From DATBGO01 sp050011895 (GTDB lineage Bacteria > Actinomycetota > Actinomycetes > Streptosporangiales > Streptosporangiaceae), in the NCBI GenBank assembly GCA_050011895.1, contig JBEKIF010000013.1:1-64000 (forward strand): DNA of 64,000 nucleotides, written 5' to 3'. The translations under genes were made by a program, and so were the position numbers. Below, piece by piece: positions 52,999 through 61,675 of the stretch; positions within the stretch are counted from its first letter, which is position 1, and each line of letters starts with the position of its first letter. The notes beneath the pieces are model-generated. The model saw nothing but the letters and a program-made list of their open reading frames with translations, made no database searches and had not been told where the DNA came from.

Positions 52999-55056
52999 TC
53001 AGGACCGGGGCAGCGACAGCTCGCACCAGACGACCTTGCCCGATGCCGTCCGCCTGGCGCCCCAGCGCTGCGCCAGCTGGCTGACGACCTGCAGGCCCCG
53101 GCCGCGCTCCTCCTCGGCGCCCGGGTGCCTGAGCCTGGGCAGTGCGGCGGAGTTGTCGAACACCTCGCAGACCAGTCCCTCCTCCAGCACCAGGCGGAGT
53201 CCGATCGGCCCCTGGGCGTACCGCACCGCGTTGGTAACCAGCTCCGAAACGAGCAGCTCGGCGAGGGGGATCAGGTCGGCCAGGCCCCAGCGGCGGAGCG
53301 GCCGGCCGATCAGGAAGCGCGCCCGGCGGGACGCGGTCAGCTCGGCGCGCAGGGTCCACGTGACATGGTGGTCCGCCGGGAGCTTGCGCAGCCTGGCGAT
53401 CAGTACCGCGATGTCATCGCGCTGATGATCTGAGTAGACACCGTCCAGGGTGGCCTTGCAGAGATCCTCTAGCGGGCGGTCGGCGGAACCAGGGCCGAAA
53501 ACCTCGCGCAGCCTGGTCAGACCCTCGTCGATGTCGGCGGTGCGCTTCTCGACGAGCCCGTCGGTGTAGAGCACGAGCAGGCTGCCGTCCTCGATGTCGA
53601 GCGTCCTGCTCTCGGTGGGCCCGGCGCCGATGCCGAGCGGCGGGGCCGGCAAGACGTCGAGGAACTCGTTGGTGCCATCGGGCCGGACCAGCAGCGGCGG
53701 CAGGTGGCCGGCCGAGGCGACCTCGCAGGTCCCCGTCACTGCGTCGAAGATCGCGTAGATGCAGGTGGCGAAGTGCGGCTCGCGTACGCCAAGCTCCTGC
53801 ATCAGCTCGTCAAGCTGCTGCAACGTCTCGACGGGCGGCAGCTCGAGCCGGGCGAGGGTGTGGATGGCGGTCCGCAGCCTGCCCATCGTGACCGCCGCGT
53901 GCACGCCGTGGCCTGCCACGTCACCGACGACAAGAGCGACCCGGCCGCCGGGCAGCGCGATCGACTCATACCAGTCGCCGCCGACCTCGATCAGCTTGCT
54001 GCCCGGCAGGTAGCGGTGGCGCACCTCAACCGAGGACGGCGCGGACAGCCCGGTCGGCAGCAGGCTGCGCTGCAGGGTCAGGGCGGTGGCCCGCTCCCTG
54101 GAGTACCTGCGGGCGTTGTCCATGAAGATCGCCGCGCGGGTGGCGAACTCCATGCCGATCTCAGTGTCGTAGGCATCGAACCGGCGGTAGCCCGCCTTCC
54201 TGATGCACACCAGGAAGCCGAGCATGGTGTCCCTGGCGACCAGCGGCAGCAGCAGCATCGAGACGCCGGACAGCAGCCTGGCCACCGGCTTGCGCAGCCA
54301 GGAGTTCGCGATGCGGGTGGCGGTGTCGGCCGCCACGCTAACCTCGCGGACCGGCTGCTCGGTGTCCATGCACGTCGTATACGGCGTTCCCGGCGGGTAG
54401 CGGAGGATCTCGCCGACCGGGAAGGCGGCTTCCCAGCCCGGATCGCCGTCGTCGTGGGCGATCGCCAGCCGCCGGACCGCGTGCGACCCGTGGAGTTCGT
54501 CGGCGGGCGGGTCGTCCCCGCCGACCAGGCTCTCCAGCACCAGCAGGCCGCTCGCGTTGCAGAAATGCGGAACGATGATATTGATCAGCTCAGGTGCCAT
54601 CTGATCGAGGTCGAGCGCCCCCCCGGTCCTGCGCACAGCGCCGTCAAGCAGCGCATGCCGCATCACGGCCGGATCGAGGAACCGGCCCTCGGACAGCGGC
54701 GCGATCCGGAGGATCACCAGCGCGGCGAGGTCAGCGTCGGCGGACCGGACCGGCTGGACGGTGACCACCGCGTCGGCGTGGTCACCGTTGCCCAGCCTGA
54801 TCGTCAGCACGGCGGTGCCCTCGCGATCGGCACAGGCCGAGCCGATGAGCTCGGTCAGCGCCACGACGTGCGCGGGGTTGGTGATCAGGCGGCCGAGTTC
54901 GACCCCGAGCAGCGCGCCAGGACCGCTGCCGAGTACCTCGGCAGCGTTGCGGTCATGCTGCAGGATCCGGCCGGCCTTGTCGATACCGAGGATCAGGGTC
55001 CGCGCGGAGGTGTTCGACACGAGCGCTGGGAAATCGGACGCCGTTCCGGCTGGCAT
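52999..55056 (-). CDS. PAS-GAF-SpoIIE phosphatase-HATPase regulator
   Basis: About 685 residues. A PAS domain (ARTLILGIDKAGRILQHDRN) and a GAF-like domain (~140-320) precede a SpoIIE phosphatase with EVGGDWYESI, VVGDVAGHGVHA, VASAGHLPPL, LYTDGLVEKRT and QRDDIAVLI. A C-terminal RsbW-like HATPase follows (LLVSELVTNAVRYAQG; RGRGLQVVSQLA). Such proteins combine phosphatase and anti-sigma kinase activity in general stress or development pathways. ATG at 55056 was chosen because it precedes the PAS domain directly; TTG at 55137 would add an unconserved leader. It is divergent from the monooxygenase gene. Confidence 0.9.
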   Translation of the reverse strand: MPAGTASDFPALVSNTSARTLILGIDKAGRILQHDRNAAEVLGSGPGALLGVELGRLITNPAHVVALTELIGSACADREGTAVLTIRLGNGDHADAVVTVQPVRSADADLAALVILRIAPLSEGRFLDPAVMRHALLDGAVRRTGGALDLDQMAPELINIIVPHFCNASGLLVLESLVGGDDPPADELHGSHAVRRLAIAHDDGDPGWEAAFPVGEILRYPPGTPYTTCMDTEQPVREVSVAADTATRIANSWLRKPVARLLSGVSMLLLPLVARDTMLGFLVCIRKAGYRRFDAYDTEIGMEFATRAAIFMDNARRYSRERATALTLQRSLLPTGLSAPSSVEVRHRYLPGSKLIEVGGDWYESIALPGGRVALVVGDVAGHGVHAAVTMGRLRTAIHTLARLELPPVETLQQLDELMQELGVREPHFATCIYAIFDAVTGTCEVASAGHLPPLLVRPDGTNEFLDVLPAPPLGIGAGPTESRTLDIEDGSLLVLYTDGLVEKRTADIDEGLTRLREVFGPGSADRPLEDLCKATLDGVYSDHQRDDIAVLIARLRKLPADHHVTWTLRAELTASRRARFLIGRPLRRWGLADLIPLAELLVSELVTNAVRYAQGPIGLRLVLEEGLVCEVFDNSAALPRLRHPGAEEERGRGLQVVSQLAQRWGARRTASGKVVWCELSLPRS

Positions 55057-55192
55057 GACCCGGTGCACTCCCTTCGGCGCGAGGCATGACCTGTTCGCCT
55101 CATTATGAAGCAGGTTCCCGCACATTGAGCAGAACAACCCAGTGGCTTAGCGTGTGCTAGTTCGATTAATGCGGCGGCCAGCTGGAGGATGC

Positions 55193-56674
55193 GTGATTAT
55201 TGCGCGCGATGACAGCATTGTCATCGTGGGGGCGGGGCCGACCGGGCTGGTGCTTGCTGGCGAGCTCGCGCTGGCCGGAGTGCGGTGCCTGGTGCTCGAC
55301 CGGCGGGACGCGCCGCGGTCTGACTCGCGGGCCATCTGCCTGCACGCCCGCAGCATGGAGATGCTCGACCTGCGCGGCCAGGCAGAGGTGTTTGCGGGTG
55401 CTGGGCTGCCGGTTCCGTCGTTCCCGCTCGGCCCGAAGGGCACCATGATCAGGTTCGGGGTGCTCGACTGTGACTTCCCCTACCTGCTGGACATGCCGCA
55501 GAGCCAGATCGAGCTGCTGCTGGCGGTCAGGGCGCTCGACCTCGGCGCCGAGATCCGCTGGGCGTCGCGGGTAACCGGGATCGAGCAGGACGGTACCGGG
55601 GTGAGCGTGACCACCGGTGACGGCACGGTGACCCGGGCCGCGTACGCGGTGGGGTGCGACGGGGTGCACAGCTTCGTCCGCAACGCCATCGGGATGCCGT
55701 TTCCCGGCTTCCCCAATCCTGGCTCGGTTATCCTGGCCGACCTGCACCTGGACGGGCTGCCGATGACCAGCGCGTACGGCGATCTGTCCAAGGACGGCAT
55801 GCTGCTGATGTTCCCGTTCAGGAATGGTTCTTGCCGGGTGGTCCTGTATGACTACGCGCGCGCGGACGCGGCCGTCACCGAGCCGGTCACGATCGAGGAG
55901 GTGCGGGCCGCCCTGCTGCGGATCACCGGCCACGATTTCGGGCCCCGGGACATGTACCGGGCGGCCCGCTACCGCAGCGAGAGCCGTCAGGCGCCCCGCT
56001 ACCGAAGCGGCCGGATCCTGCTGGCCGGCGACGCCGCGCACGCGCACTCGCCGGCCGGAGCGCAGGGGCTCAACACCGGGCTGCAGGACGCGATGAACCT
56101 GGGCTGGAAGCTCGGCGCCGTCATGTCCGGCTGGGCGCCCGGCTGGCTGCTCGACTCGTATCACCATGAACGCCATCCGGTGGGCCGGGCCGTGCTCGCC
56201 TTAACCGGACGCCAGTTCAGGCTGAACACGGCGCGGACCCTGGGACGCCGGGCGCTGCGCTGGGCGGTGCACCGGCTGGTCGTGCCGCTGCCGCCGGTGC
56301 AGGCCCGGCTGGCCCGCGACTACTCCGGCGTCTCGATCAGCTACCCGCAGGCGGATGCGTCGGCGCATCCAATGGCAGGGAAACGGCTGCCGCGTGGCAT
56401 GGTCAGGCTGCCCGGCGGATCGGCCGTCCGGCTTTACGAGCTGTTTCGTGACGGCCGCTTCGTGCTGCTCGGGCCGTCCGGCGGCTCGCCGCCCCGTGAT
56501 CTTCCCGGGCATGTCAAGGTGGTCACCTACGCCCAGGGCAGCCCGCCGATGCTGCCAGCCGAGGTGCTCGTCCGGCCGGACGGGTACGTGGCGTGGGCGT
56601 CCGATGAACGGGATCAGGCTGCCCGCGACGCTGCCGTCGGGGCGGCCGTCGCCGCCTGGTGCGGTCCCGGCTGA
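55193..56674 (+). CDS. FAD-dependent aromatic-type monooxygenase
   Basis: A 493-residue flavoprotein hydroxylase of the PHBH/PheA/TfdB type. Motifs are IVIVGAGPTGLVLAGELALA (ADP-ribose binding), AYAVGCDGVHSFVRNAIG (DG motif) and ILLAGDAAHAHSPAGAQGLN (GD motif), with NTGLQDAMNLGWKL following. A thioredoxin-like C-terminal tail (RFVLLGPSGG to the VRPDGYVAWA region) is present, as in phenol and polyketide hydroxylases. GTG at 55193 has GGAGG 4 nt upstream. It is followed after 21 bp by the ribokinase gene. The substrate could be a phenol or a polyketide. Confidence 0.9.
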   Translation: MIIARDDSIVIVGAGPTGLVLAGELALAGVRCLVLDRRDAPRSDSRAICLHARSMEMLDLRGQAEVFAGAGLPVPSFPLGPKGTMIRFGVLDCDFPYLLDMPQSQIELLLAVRALDLGAEIRWASRVTGIEQDGTGVSVTTGDGTVTRAAYAVGCDGVHSFVRNAIGMPFPGFPNPGSVILADLHLDGLPMTSAYGDLSKDGMLLMFPFRNGSCRVVLYDYARADAAVTEPVTIEEVRAALLRITGHDFGPRDMYRAARYRSESRQAPRYRSGRILLAGDAAHAHSPAGAQGLNTGLQDAMNLGWKLGAVMSGWAPGWLLDSYHHERHPVGRAVLALTGRQFRLNTARTLGRRALRWAVHRLVVPLPPVQARLARDYSGVSISYPQADASAHPMAGKRLPRGMVRLPGGSAVRLYELFRDGRFVLLGPSGGSPPRDLPGHVKVVTYAQGSPPMLPAEVLVRPDGYVAWASDERDQAARDAAVGAAVAAWCGPG

Positions 56675-56695
56675 GCGGCGGGCCCGGGAGGCTTG

Positions 56696-57715
56696 ATGGA
56701 AGGACGTCCGCGGCTGACCGTCCTCGGCAGCCTGAACATGGACATCTCGGTCGCGGTCGAACGGCTGCCCGCGCCCGGGGAGACGGTGCTCGGGCCGGCG
56801 GCGGTCATCGCGCCCGGCGGCAAAGGCGCCAACCAGGCGGTCGCCGCTGCGCGGCTCGGCGCGGCTGTCCGGATGGCTGGCTGCACTGGCGCCGACGACT
56901 TCGGCGGCGCGCTGGTGGCCGCGCTGGCAGCCGAGGGCGTGGATGTCGGTGCGGTGCGCGCGGTCGCCGGATATGCGACCGGGATGGCGCTGATCACGGT
57001 CGACGCGATGGGGGAGAACGTGATCACCGTTGCGGCCGGGGCCAACGGGCAGGCCGGTTCTGCGGAGGCCGAGGCTGCCCTCGGCAGTGCCTGCGACTTG
57101 CTGATCGTATCGGCGGAGATCCCGGTGGCCGTGGTGGCGGCCGTCTTGACCGGAGCCCGTGCCGCGGGCACCCCGTGCCTGCTCAACCTCGCGCCGGCGC
57201 CCCGCGATGCGGCCGGGCTGCTGTCGGGCGGGGTTGACTGGCTGGTCGTGAACGAGTCCGAGGCAGCGGCGATCCTAGGCCGGCCCGTGGCGGGCATGAC
57301 CGGGGCGCTGACCGCAGCCGGGGACCTGCGCCGCCTGGGTGCCAGGAACGCGGTCGTCACGGCCGGGGCCAACGGGGCCGCGCTGGCCAGTGACGACGGA
57401 GCCGCGCCGGGTGGCGGGGGCGCGGCGCCGGGCGGCCTGGGTGCCGCGCCGGGGCGCGGCCAGCCTGACCGCGCCGGCCTTGTCGCGGTTGCCGGGCTGA
57501 GCGTGCGCAGTGTCGACGCCGTAGGTGCGGGCGATGCGTTCGTTGCGGCTCTCGGAGTGACCCTGGCGGCTGGACTGCCCGCCGTCCAGGCGGCACGGGC
57601 GGCAGGTGCGGCGGGCGCCACCGCGACGACCCGCCACGGCACCCAGGATGCGTTGCCACGGCCGGGGGACATCTTCGCCGCCACCGGCCTGGCCTGGCCG
57701 CTGGCCCCCCGCTGA
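56696..57715 (+). CDS. rbsK: Ribokinase (PfkB family)
   Basis: A 339-residue sugar kinase. The substrate-binding motif is GSLNMDISVAVERLPAPGET, the glycine motif is PGGKGANQAVAAARLG (41-47), and the catalytic base is D280 in VDAVGAGDAFVAAL. A Gly/Ala/Pro-rich insert (APGGGGAAPGGLGAAPG) near residue 240 lies in a surface loop. GGGAGG precedes the ATG by 4 nt; a TTG lies one codon upstream. No ribose transporter or regulator is adjacent. Ribose is the likely substrate, but another pentose or nucleoside is possible. Confidence 0.9.
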   Translation: MEGRPRLTVLGSLNMDISVAVERLPAPGETVLGPAAVIAPGGKGANQAVAAARLGAAVRMAGCTGADDFGGALVAALAAEGVDVGAVRAVAGYATGMALITVDAMGENVITVAAGANGQAGSAEAEAALGSACDLLIVSAEIPVAVVAAVLTGARAAGTPCLLNLAPAPRDAAGLLSGGVDWLVVNESEAAAILGRPVAGMTGALTAAGDLRRLGARNAVVTAGANGAALASDDGAAPGGGGAAPGGLGAAPGRGQPDRAGLVAVAGLSVRSVDAVGAGDAFVAALGVTLAAGLPAVQAARAAGAAGATATTRHGTQDALPRPGDIFAATGLAWPLAPR

Positions 57716-57733
57716 CCTGCGCTGGGCGACTGG

Positions 57734-58528
57734 CTAGTTGTCTCTGGCCGGCTCGCCGTGGCCTGCGTTGGCGCGACCGCGGCCCCAGTACGCCTTCGGC
57801 GAGACCTGATCCGGCCGGAGCCCGCGGCTGGCCAGCACGTCACGCAGCCGGGACACGACCGTGCCCTCGCCGAGCAGATAGGCATGGCCGGCGCCGGGGA
57901 GCAGTTCGACTTCGGCTGCCTCGGCGGCCAGCAGCCCGGCCTGGCCTGCGGGATTTCCGCCCCGGTGCAGCCAGCTGAGCCGGGTCCGGGCCGCCGCGGC
58001 GAGATCCTGCTCGTCGCCTGGTTCAGGGACCTCGATGATGAGCGTGGCAACCGAGTCGCCGGGCAGCGACTCGGTCATCGCGAAGATCGCCGGGAGCGCT
58101 GACTCGTCGCCGATGAACAGGTGCCAGTCGGCCGACGGTGACGTCGTGATCTTCCCGCGCGGCGCGATGCCCTCGATCTTGTCGCCCGGGCCGGCCGCGC
58201 GCACCCACCGCTCGCCGGGGCCGTCGCCGTGCAGGACGACGTCGATGGTCAGGAGCCGGCTGGCCGCAGCCAGCGCCCGGATGGTGTAGCGCCGCCGGAC
58301 CGGGCGGTTTCCCTCCGCGGCGACCAGCAGCATCACGTCCTGGCCCGGCTGGTAGCCGAACCCGTCGAGCTGCGGCGCGGTGAGCTGCAGCCGGCGCATG
58401 TGCGGGGTCAGCGCCGCGGAGCTGACCACCTCGAGGTCCAGCCGGCGGGTGCCCGACAGCGGGCCGGCGAGCTGGGCGAACGGGTCTTCCAGGCCAGCCC
58501 GGACAGCTTGCGGCAGTGCTTCAGCCAT
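57734..58528 (-). CDS. Siderophore-interacting FAD protein (ViuB/SIP family)
   Basis: A 264-residue ferric-siderophore reductase-like flavoprotein. The FAD-binding motif is VRRRYTIRA, the domain contains VLHGDGPGERWVRAAGPGD, and the C-terminus ends with the family hallmark AYWGRGRAN. ATG at 58528 has GGAAGG 8 nt upstream; the open frame upstream is unconserved. It releases iron from ferric siderophores in the cytoplasm. No iron box was found in front of it, unlike the importer at 24-28 kb. Confidence 0.91.
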   Translation of the reverse strand: MAEALPQAVRAGLEDPFAQLAGPLSGTRRLDLEVVSSAALTPHMRRLQLTAPQLDGFGYQPGQDVMLLVAAEGNRPVRRRYTIRALAAASRLLTIDVVLHGDGPGERWVRAAGPGDKIEGIAPRGKITTSPSADWHLFIGDESALPAIFAMTESLPGDSVATLIIEVPEPGDEQDLAAAARTRLSWLHRGGNPAGQAGLLAAEAAEVELLPGAGHAYLLGEGTVVSRLRDVLASRGLRPDQVSPKAYWGRGRANAGHGEPARDN

Positions 58529-58862
58529 GGCGCCCGCCTTCCTCTCCATCGGCGCCGCTAGTCGTCGGCAGCGCTCTTCGTCGGTACGCATGACGACGCC
58601 CCCGGAGCGATGCTCGCGAGGGCGTGCCAGGTACCAGTGTGCGGTCGCCTCTCGGCGAGTGGCACAACGCGGCTCCAGCCAGACGGTATTCCGCGAAGGC
58701 AGTAGTTGCGGCCCGGGGGACACAACACACTGGCACAGAAGGTGAACTCACCAGCGCCTCCCGCTATTCCGGGAGGCCTGCAGAATCTGCTCGGTCGCCC
58801 GGCATGTGGGACAGAGATAAGGTGAGCACTCTAGCTCGGGGCGGTTTGAGGAGCGGCTGCCG
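58529..58862. promoter_or_regulatory. Divergent intergenic region with a hairpin
   Basis: A 334-bp region between the divergent siderophore-interacting and NfeD-like genes. Its clearest structure is GCCTCCCG-CTATTC-CGGGAGGC at 58756-58777, an 8-bp perfect stem with a 6-nt loop. No convincing gene or known operator is seen. Confidence 0.4.
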
Positions 58863-59111
58863 GTGACCCAGGACACCTCGCTTGTAGGCAGCATCGGCGT
58901 ACTCACCGTGGCCACGCGAGGCCAGGCCGGACCCGGTGAGGTGCTGGTCAAGATCAGGGGCGGCTCCGAGTGCTACATCGCCTGGTCGCTGACCCCGATA
59001 CCCAGGGGCGCGACCGTCCTGGTCATCGAAACCCGGGGGACCAGGACCGTCGATGTGAGCGCGTGGACCGATCCGCTCGATCCCTTCGCTGGCGGCTGGA
59101 ATGTGCAATGA
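58863..59111 (+). CDS. Small NfeD-like OB-fold protein
   Basis: An 82-residue soluble protein with a beta-rich pattern: GSIGVLTVATRGQAGPGEVL, VKIRGGSECYIAWSL, PIPRGATVLVIETRGTRTV. This resembles the C-terminal OB domain of NfeD without its membrane part. GTG at 58863 has GGAG 9 nt upstream. It lies 46 bp before a flotillin-like gene, the same NfeD-SPFH pairing seen at 5.1-6.6 kb. Function is inferred from the pairing. Confidence 0.75.
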   Translation: MTQDTSLVGSIGVLTVATRGQAGPGEVLVKIRGGSECYIAWSLTPIPRGATVLVIETRGTRTVDVSAWTDPLDPFAGGWNVQ

Positions 59112-59157
59112 CCTCCCGGGCGGCGGCCCCGGGACGACCCCCCATTGGAGATGAATG

Positions 59158-60330
59158 ATGCTCGGCTATCGTGTTCCAGCGCCTGACGAGGCGATGCTGA
59201 TTTCCGGCGGCCGGTACGGGCGCAGCGGCGCGCCCTTCAAGGTCGTGACCGGTCACGGCGCCTTCGTGCTCCCGTTCGTGCGCAAGGCCAGTTTCCTCAA
59301 CCTGTCCATGTACGAGGCTGAGGTTGCTGAGACCTGTGTCACCAAGCAGGGCATCTCGCTCAACGTCCGCTCGGTGATCGCGTTCAAGGTCGGCAACGAC
59401 GAGGAGAGCATCGTCAACGCAGGACAGCGGTTCCTGTCCGACCAGGATCAGATGTCCACGCTGACCGGCCGGATCTTCGCCGGGCACCTGCGCTCGATCA
59501 TCGGCTCGATGACGGTGGAGGAGATAGTCACCGAGCGGCAGAAGCTGGCCAGCGAGGTGCTCGACGGATCCAAGGCGGAGATGGTCAAGATCGGCCTGAC
59601 CGTCGACTCGCTGCAGATCCAGTCGATCGACGACATGAACACCGGTTACATCGACGCGATGGCGGCGCCGCACAACGCGGCGATCCAGCGGCAGGCCCAG
59701 ATCGCGCAGGCCCAGGCCAACCAGGCCTCGGCGGAGGCGCAGCAGCAGTCGCAGCGGGCCCAGGCGGAGTACGCGCGGCAGACCTCCGTGGTCCAGGCGC
59801 AGTACAAGGCAGAAATCGACAAGGCCCAGGCCGAGGCCGCTCAGGCGGGCCCGCTGGCGCAGGCCCAGGCGCAGATGAATGTCATCGCGGCCCAGGCCGA
59901 CCTCGCGCAGCGCCAGGGCGACCTGCGCCAGCGACAGCTGGTAGCCGAGGTGATCAAGCCCGCCGAGGCCGAGGCGGACAAGGTGCGCATCCTGGCCAAG
60001 GCCGACGCCGAGCGCGTTCAGCTCCAGGCCGAGGCGGCGGCCTCGCACAACCGCATCGCACTCGACCGGATGCTGATCGATCAGCTGCCGCAGATTGTCA
60101 GGGAGGCCGCTGCTGGCCTGGCCGGCGCCAACATCAGCGTGCTGAATGGCGCGGATGGTCTCAGCGAGATAGCAGCTGGCCTGGTGGGCCAGGGCCTGAC
60201 GATCCTGGATTCGGTGAAGAAGAGCCTCTCCGGATCGGCTGACCGGATTCTCACCCCGGGTACCGAGCCCGTTACCGGGCAGTACGCGGACGGCAATGCC
60301 GCGCCTGAGCCGGGGCGCCCGCTGGGGTGA
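59158..60330 (+). CDS. Flotillin-like SPFH protein
   Basis: 390 residues. An SPFH domain (VPAPDEAMLISGGRYG to AEMVKIGLTVDSLQIQSIDD) is followed by a long Ala/Gln/Glu-rich coiled coil (~180-290, for example QAQIAQAQANQASAEAQQQS) and a short C-terminal region. No strong N-terminal membrane segment is visible, so it probably associates peripherally or by a hydrophobic hairpin. ATG at 59158 lies 7 nt after GGAG; ATG at 59155 is also possible. It is paired with the small NfeD-like gene just upstream. Confidence 0.88.
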   Translation: MLGYRVPAPDEAMLISGGRYGRSGAPFKVVTGHGAFVLPFVRKASFLNLSMYEAEVAETCVTKQGISLNVRSVIAFKVGNDEESIVNAGQRFLSDQDQMSTLTGRIFAGHLRSIIGSMTVEEIVTERQKLASEVLDGSKAEMVKIGLTVDSLQIQSIDDMNTGYIDAMAAPHNAAIQRQAQIAQAQANQASAEAQQQSQRAQAEYARQTSVVQAQYKAEIDKAQAEAAQAGPLAQAQAQMNVIAAQADLAQRQGDLRQRQLVAEVIKPAEAEADKVRILAKADAERVQLQAEAAASHNRIALDRMLIDQLPQIVREAAAGLAGANISVLNGADGLSEIAAGLVGQGLTILDSVKKSLSGSADRILTPGTEPVTGQYADGNAAPEPGRPLG

Positions 60331-60587
60331 TTCCGGCGCAGCCGGGACTTCACGGCTATTCCCGGTCGCTGATCTGGCAGTTCAGCGAGTGCGGCCTAAA
60401 TAGGCGTCTTTAGTTATTCGGCATATCATTTCGCTACGTTGCGTAGTCCGGTGACAACCATTCGTGACAGTCGCACGTCTAGTTGTTGTGAGGCTGTAGC
60501 GCTAAGTCAAGAGGTAGCTACTCATCGCCAGAAAGCTGCCGATTTGCGGCCTGCAGCAGCTGCCCGAGCAGACCGGAGGAAAGACGA

Positions 60588-61373
60588 ATGGCTAGTCGCT
60601 TATCCCGCGCGGCTGGCGCCCTGGCGGGCGCCATCGCCGGCATCACCGCGCTGAGCCTCGTTCCTGCGGGCGCCGCCACCGCCTCGTCACGGCAGGCCGG
60701 GCCGGCCGGATCGACGCGGCAGGCCGGGACGGCCGGATCGACGCGGCAGGCCGGGCGCCGGACCCCGGCGCGGCCGTCCCAGCCCGCCGCCAGGCCAGAC
60801 GCGAGCGTGCCATGCGGTGCGTTCTGCGCGAGCTACTTCACCGAGAAATACGGGCCTGAATTCGTGCTGAACGATTTCCGCGGCCGCCAGGCCACCGGCA
60901 CCCGGGTAACCCTCCGCTATGCCAGTAATAGCGACCCTGCCGAAGATTGGAGCATATGGCCGACTGGAACGGTCCGCCAGCTTGCCGCTTTCGGTATCGT
61001 CAGCCGGGCACTGGCCCTGCACTATGGCGCGGACCAGGCCTTCGAGGCCGAGTTCGCCCCGTACGGCACGCCTACCGGGCTGTGCGCCGGGCTGGCCGGC
61101 GGCGCGGCCAGCGGCGAGAGCGTGACGCTGCAGTGGTGCGGGCAGAGCGGCAAGACAGTCTGGGTTACCGACGCAGCAGATCAGGCCGGCAACTACGCCC
61201 CGCTGATCAACGGGTCAGACCGCAATTTCAGTGATCCGCAAGTGCTGACCGAGCCCGGCTGGCCGACTCGCTGGCCGCGTCCGCAGCTGATCAGCGACCG
61301 GCTGCAGAAGTTCGCTGACGGGACCGTCTACGACGATCAGATGTGGGACAACACCACCGGCGTGCTGCCCTGA
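60588..61373 (+). CDS. Secreted protein, beta-trefoil-like, paralog 1
   Basis: 261 residues. A signal peptide (AAGALAGAIAGITALSLVPA) is followed by a linker with two SRQAGPAGSTRQAG-type repeats. The mature domain shares a clear pattern with the gene at 61676: CGxxC near its start, RYASNSDPAEDWSI, IVSRALALHYG, APYGTPTGLC, TLQWCGQSGKTVWV and NFSDPQVLT. Four Cys are conserved in both, probably two disulfides. The G-x-V-x-L...W pattern resembles ricin-type beta-trefoil repeats, but that is an inference. ATG at 60588 is preceded by GGAGGAAAG. Binding partner unknown. Confidence 0.75.
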   Translation: MASRLSRAAGALAGAIAGITALSLVPAGAATASSRQAGPAGSTRQAGTAGSTRQAGRRTPARPSQPAARPDASVPCGAFCASYFTEKYGPEFVLNDFRGRQATGTRVTLRYASNSDPAEDWSIWPTGTVRQLAAFGIVSRALALHYGADQAFEAEFAPYGTPTGLCAGLAGGAASGESVTLQWCGQSGKTVWVTDAADQAGNYAPLINGSDRNFSDPQVLTEPGWPTRWPRPQLISDRLQKFADGTVYDDQMWDNTTGVLP

Positions 61374-61675
61374 CGCCCGGACCTGCGCGGCCTGGCCGGG
61401 CGGTCGCGCGCCGTCTTTCGCCGGCCAGACCGGGCACGGCGGGCAGCGTACGCTGCCCGCCGCAAGGAGGCCAGGTCAGGCCGCCTGGCCGAGCGGCGCA
61501 GCGTACTGTTGCGACCCAACTACTCGTGGTAACGTGCTAACTACTAACTGGCAGGGCGGGATTACAGAACGCTACCAAGCCAGGCATTATTCGATCAGCC
61601 GCGACCGGCCATTGCTTGACCGCCCAAGCCGCCGGAGTAGGCAGTCGGCCCCGCAATTCACAGGAAGGAATCACC
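61374..61675. promoter_or_regulatory. Intergenic region between the two secreted paralogs
   Basis: A 302-bp stretch. The left part is GC-rich and holds a 26-bp perfect palindrome (listed separately). The right part, from about 61500, is AT-richer, with CTAACTACTAACT and related sequence, and is the likely promoter of the second paralog. No gene is apparent. Confidence 0.45.
61437..61462. terminator. 26-bp perfect palindrome downstream of secreted paralog 1
   Basis: Every base from 61437 to 61449 pairs with its mirror up to 61462, centred on GTAC, with no loop. It lies 64 bp after the stop of the first secreted paralog. It could act as a hairpin terminator or as a dimer binding site; no U-tract follows. 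Confidence 0.5.
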
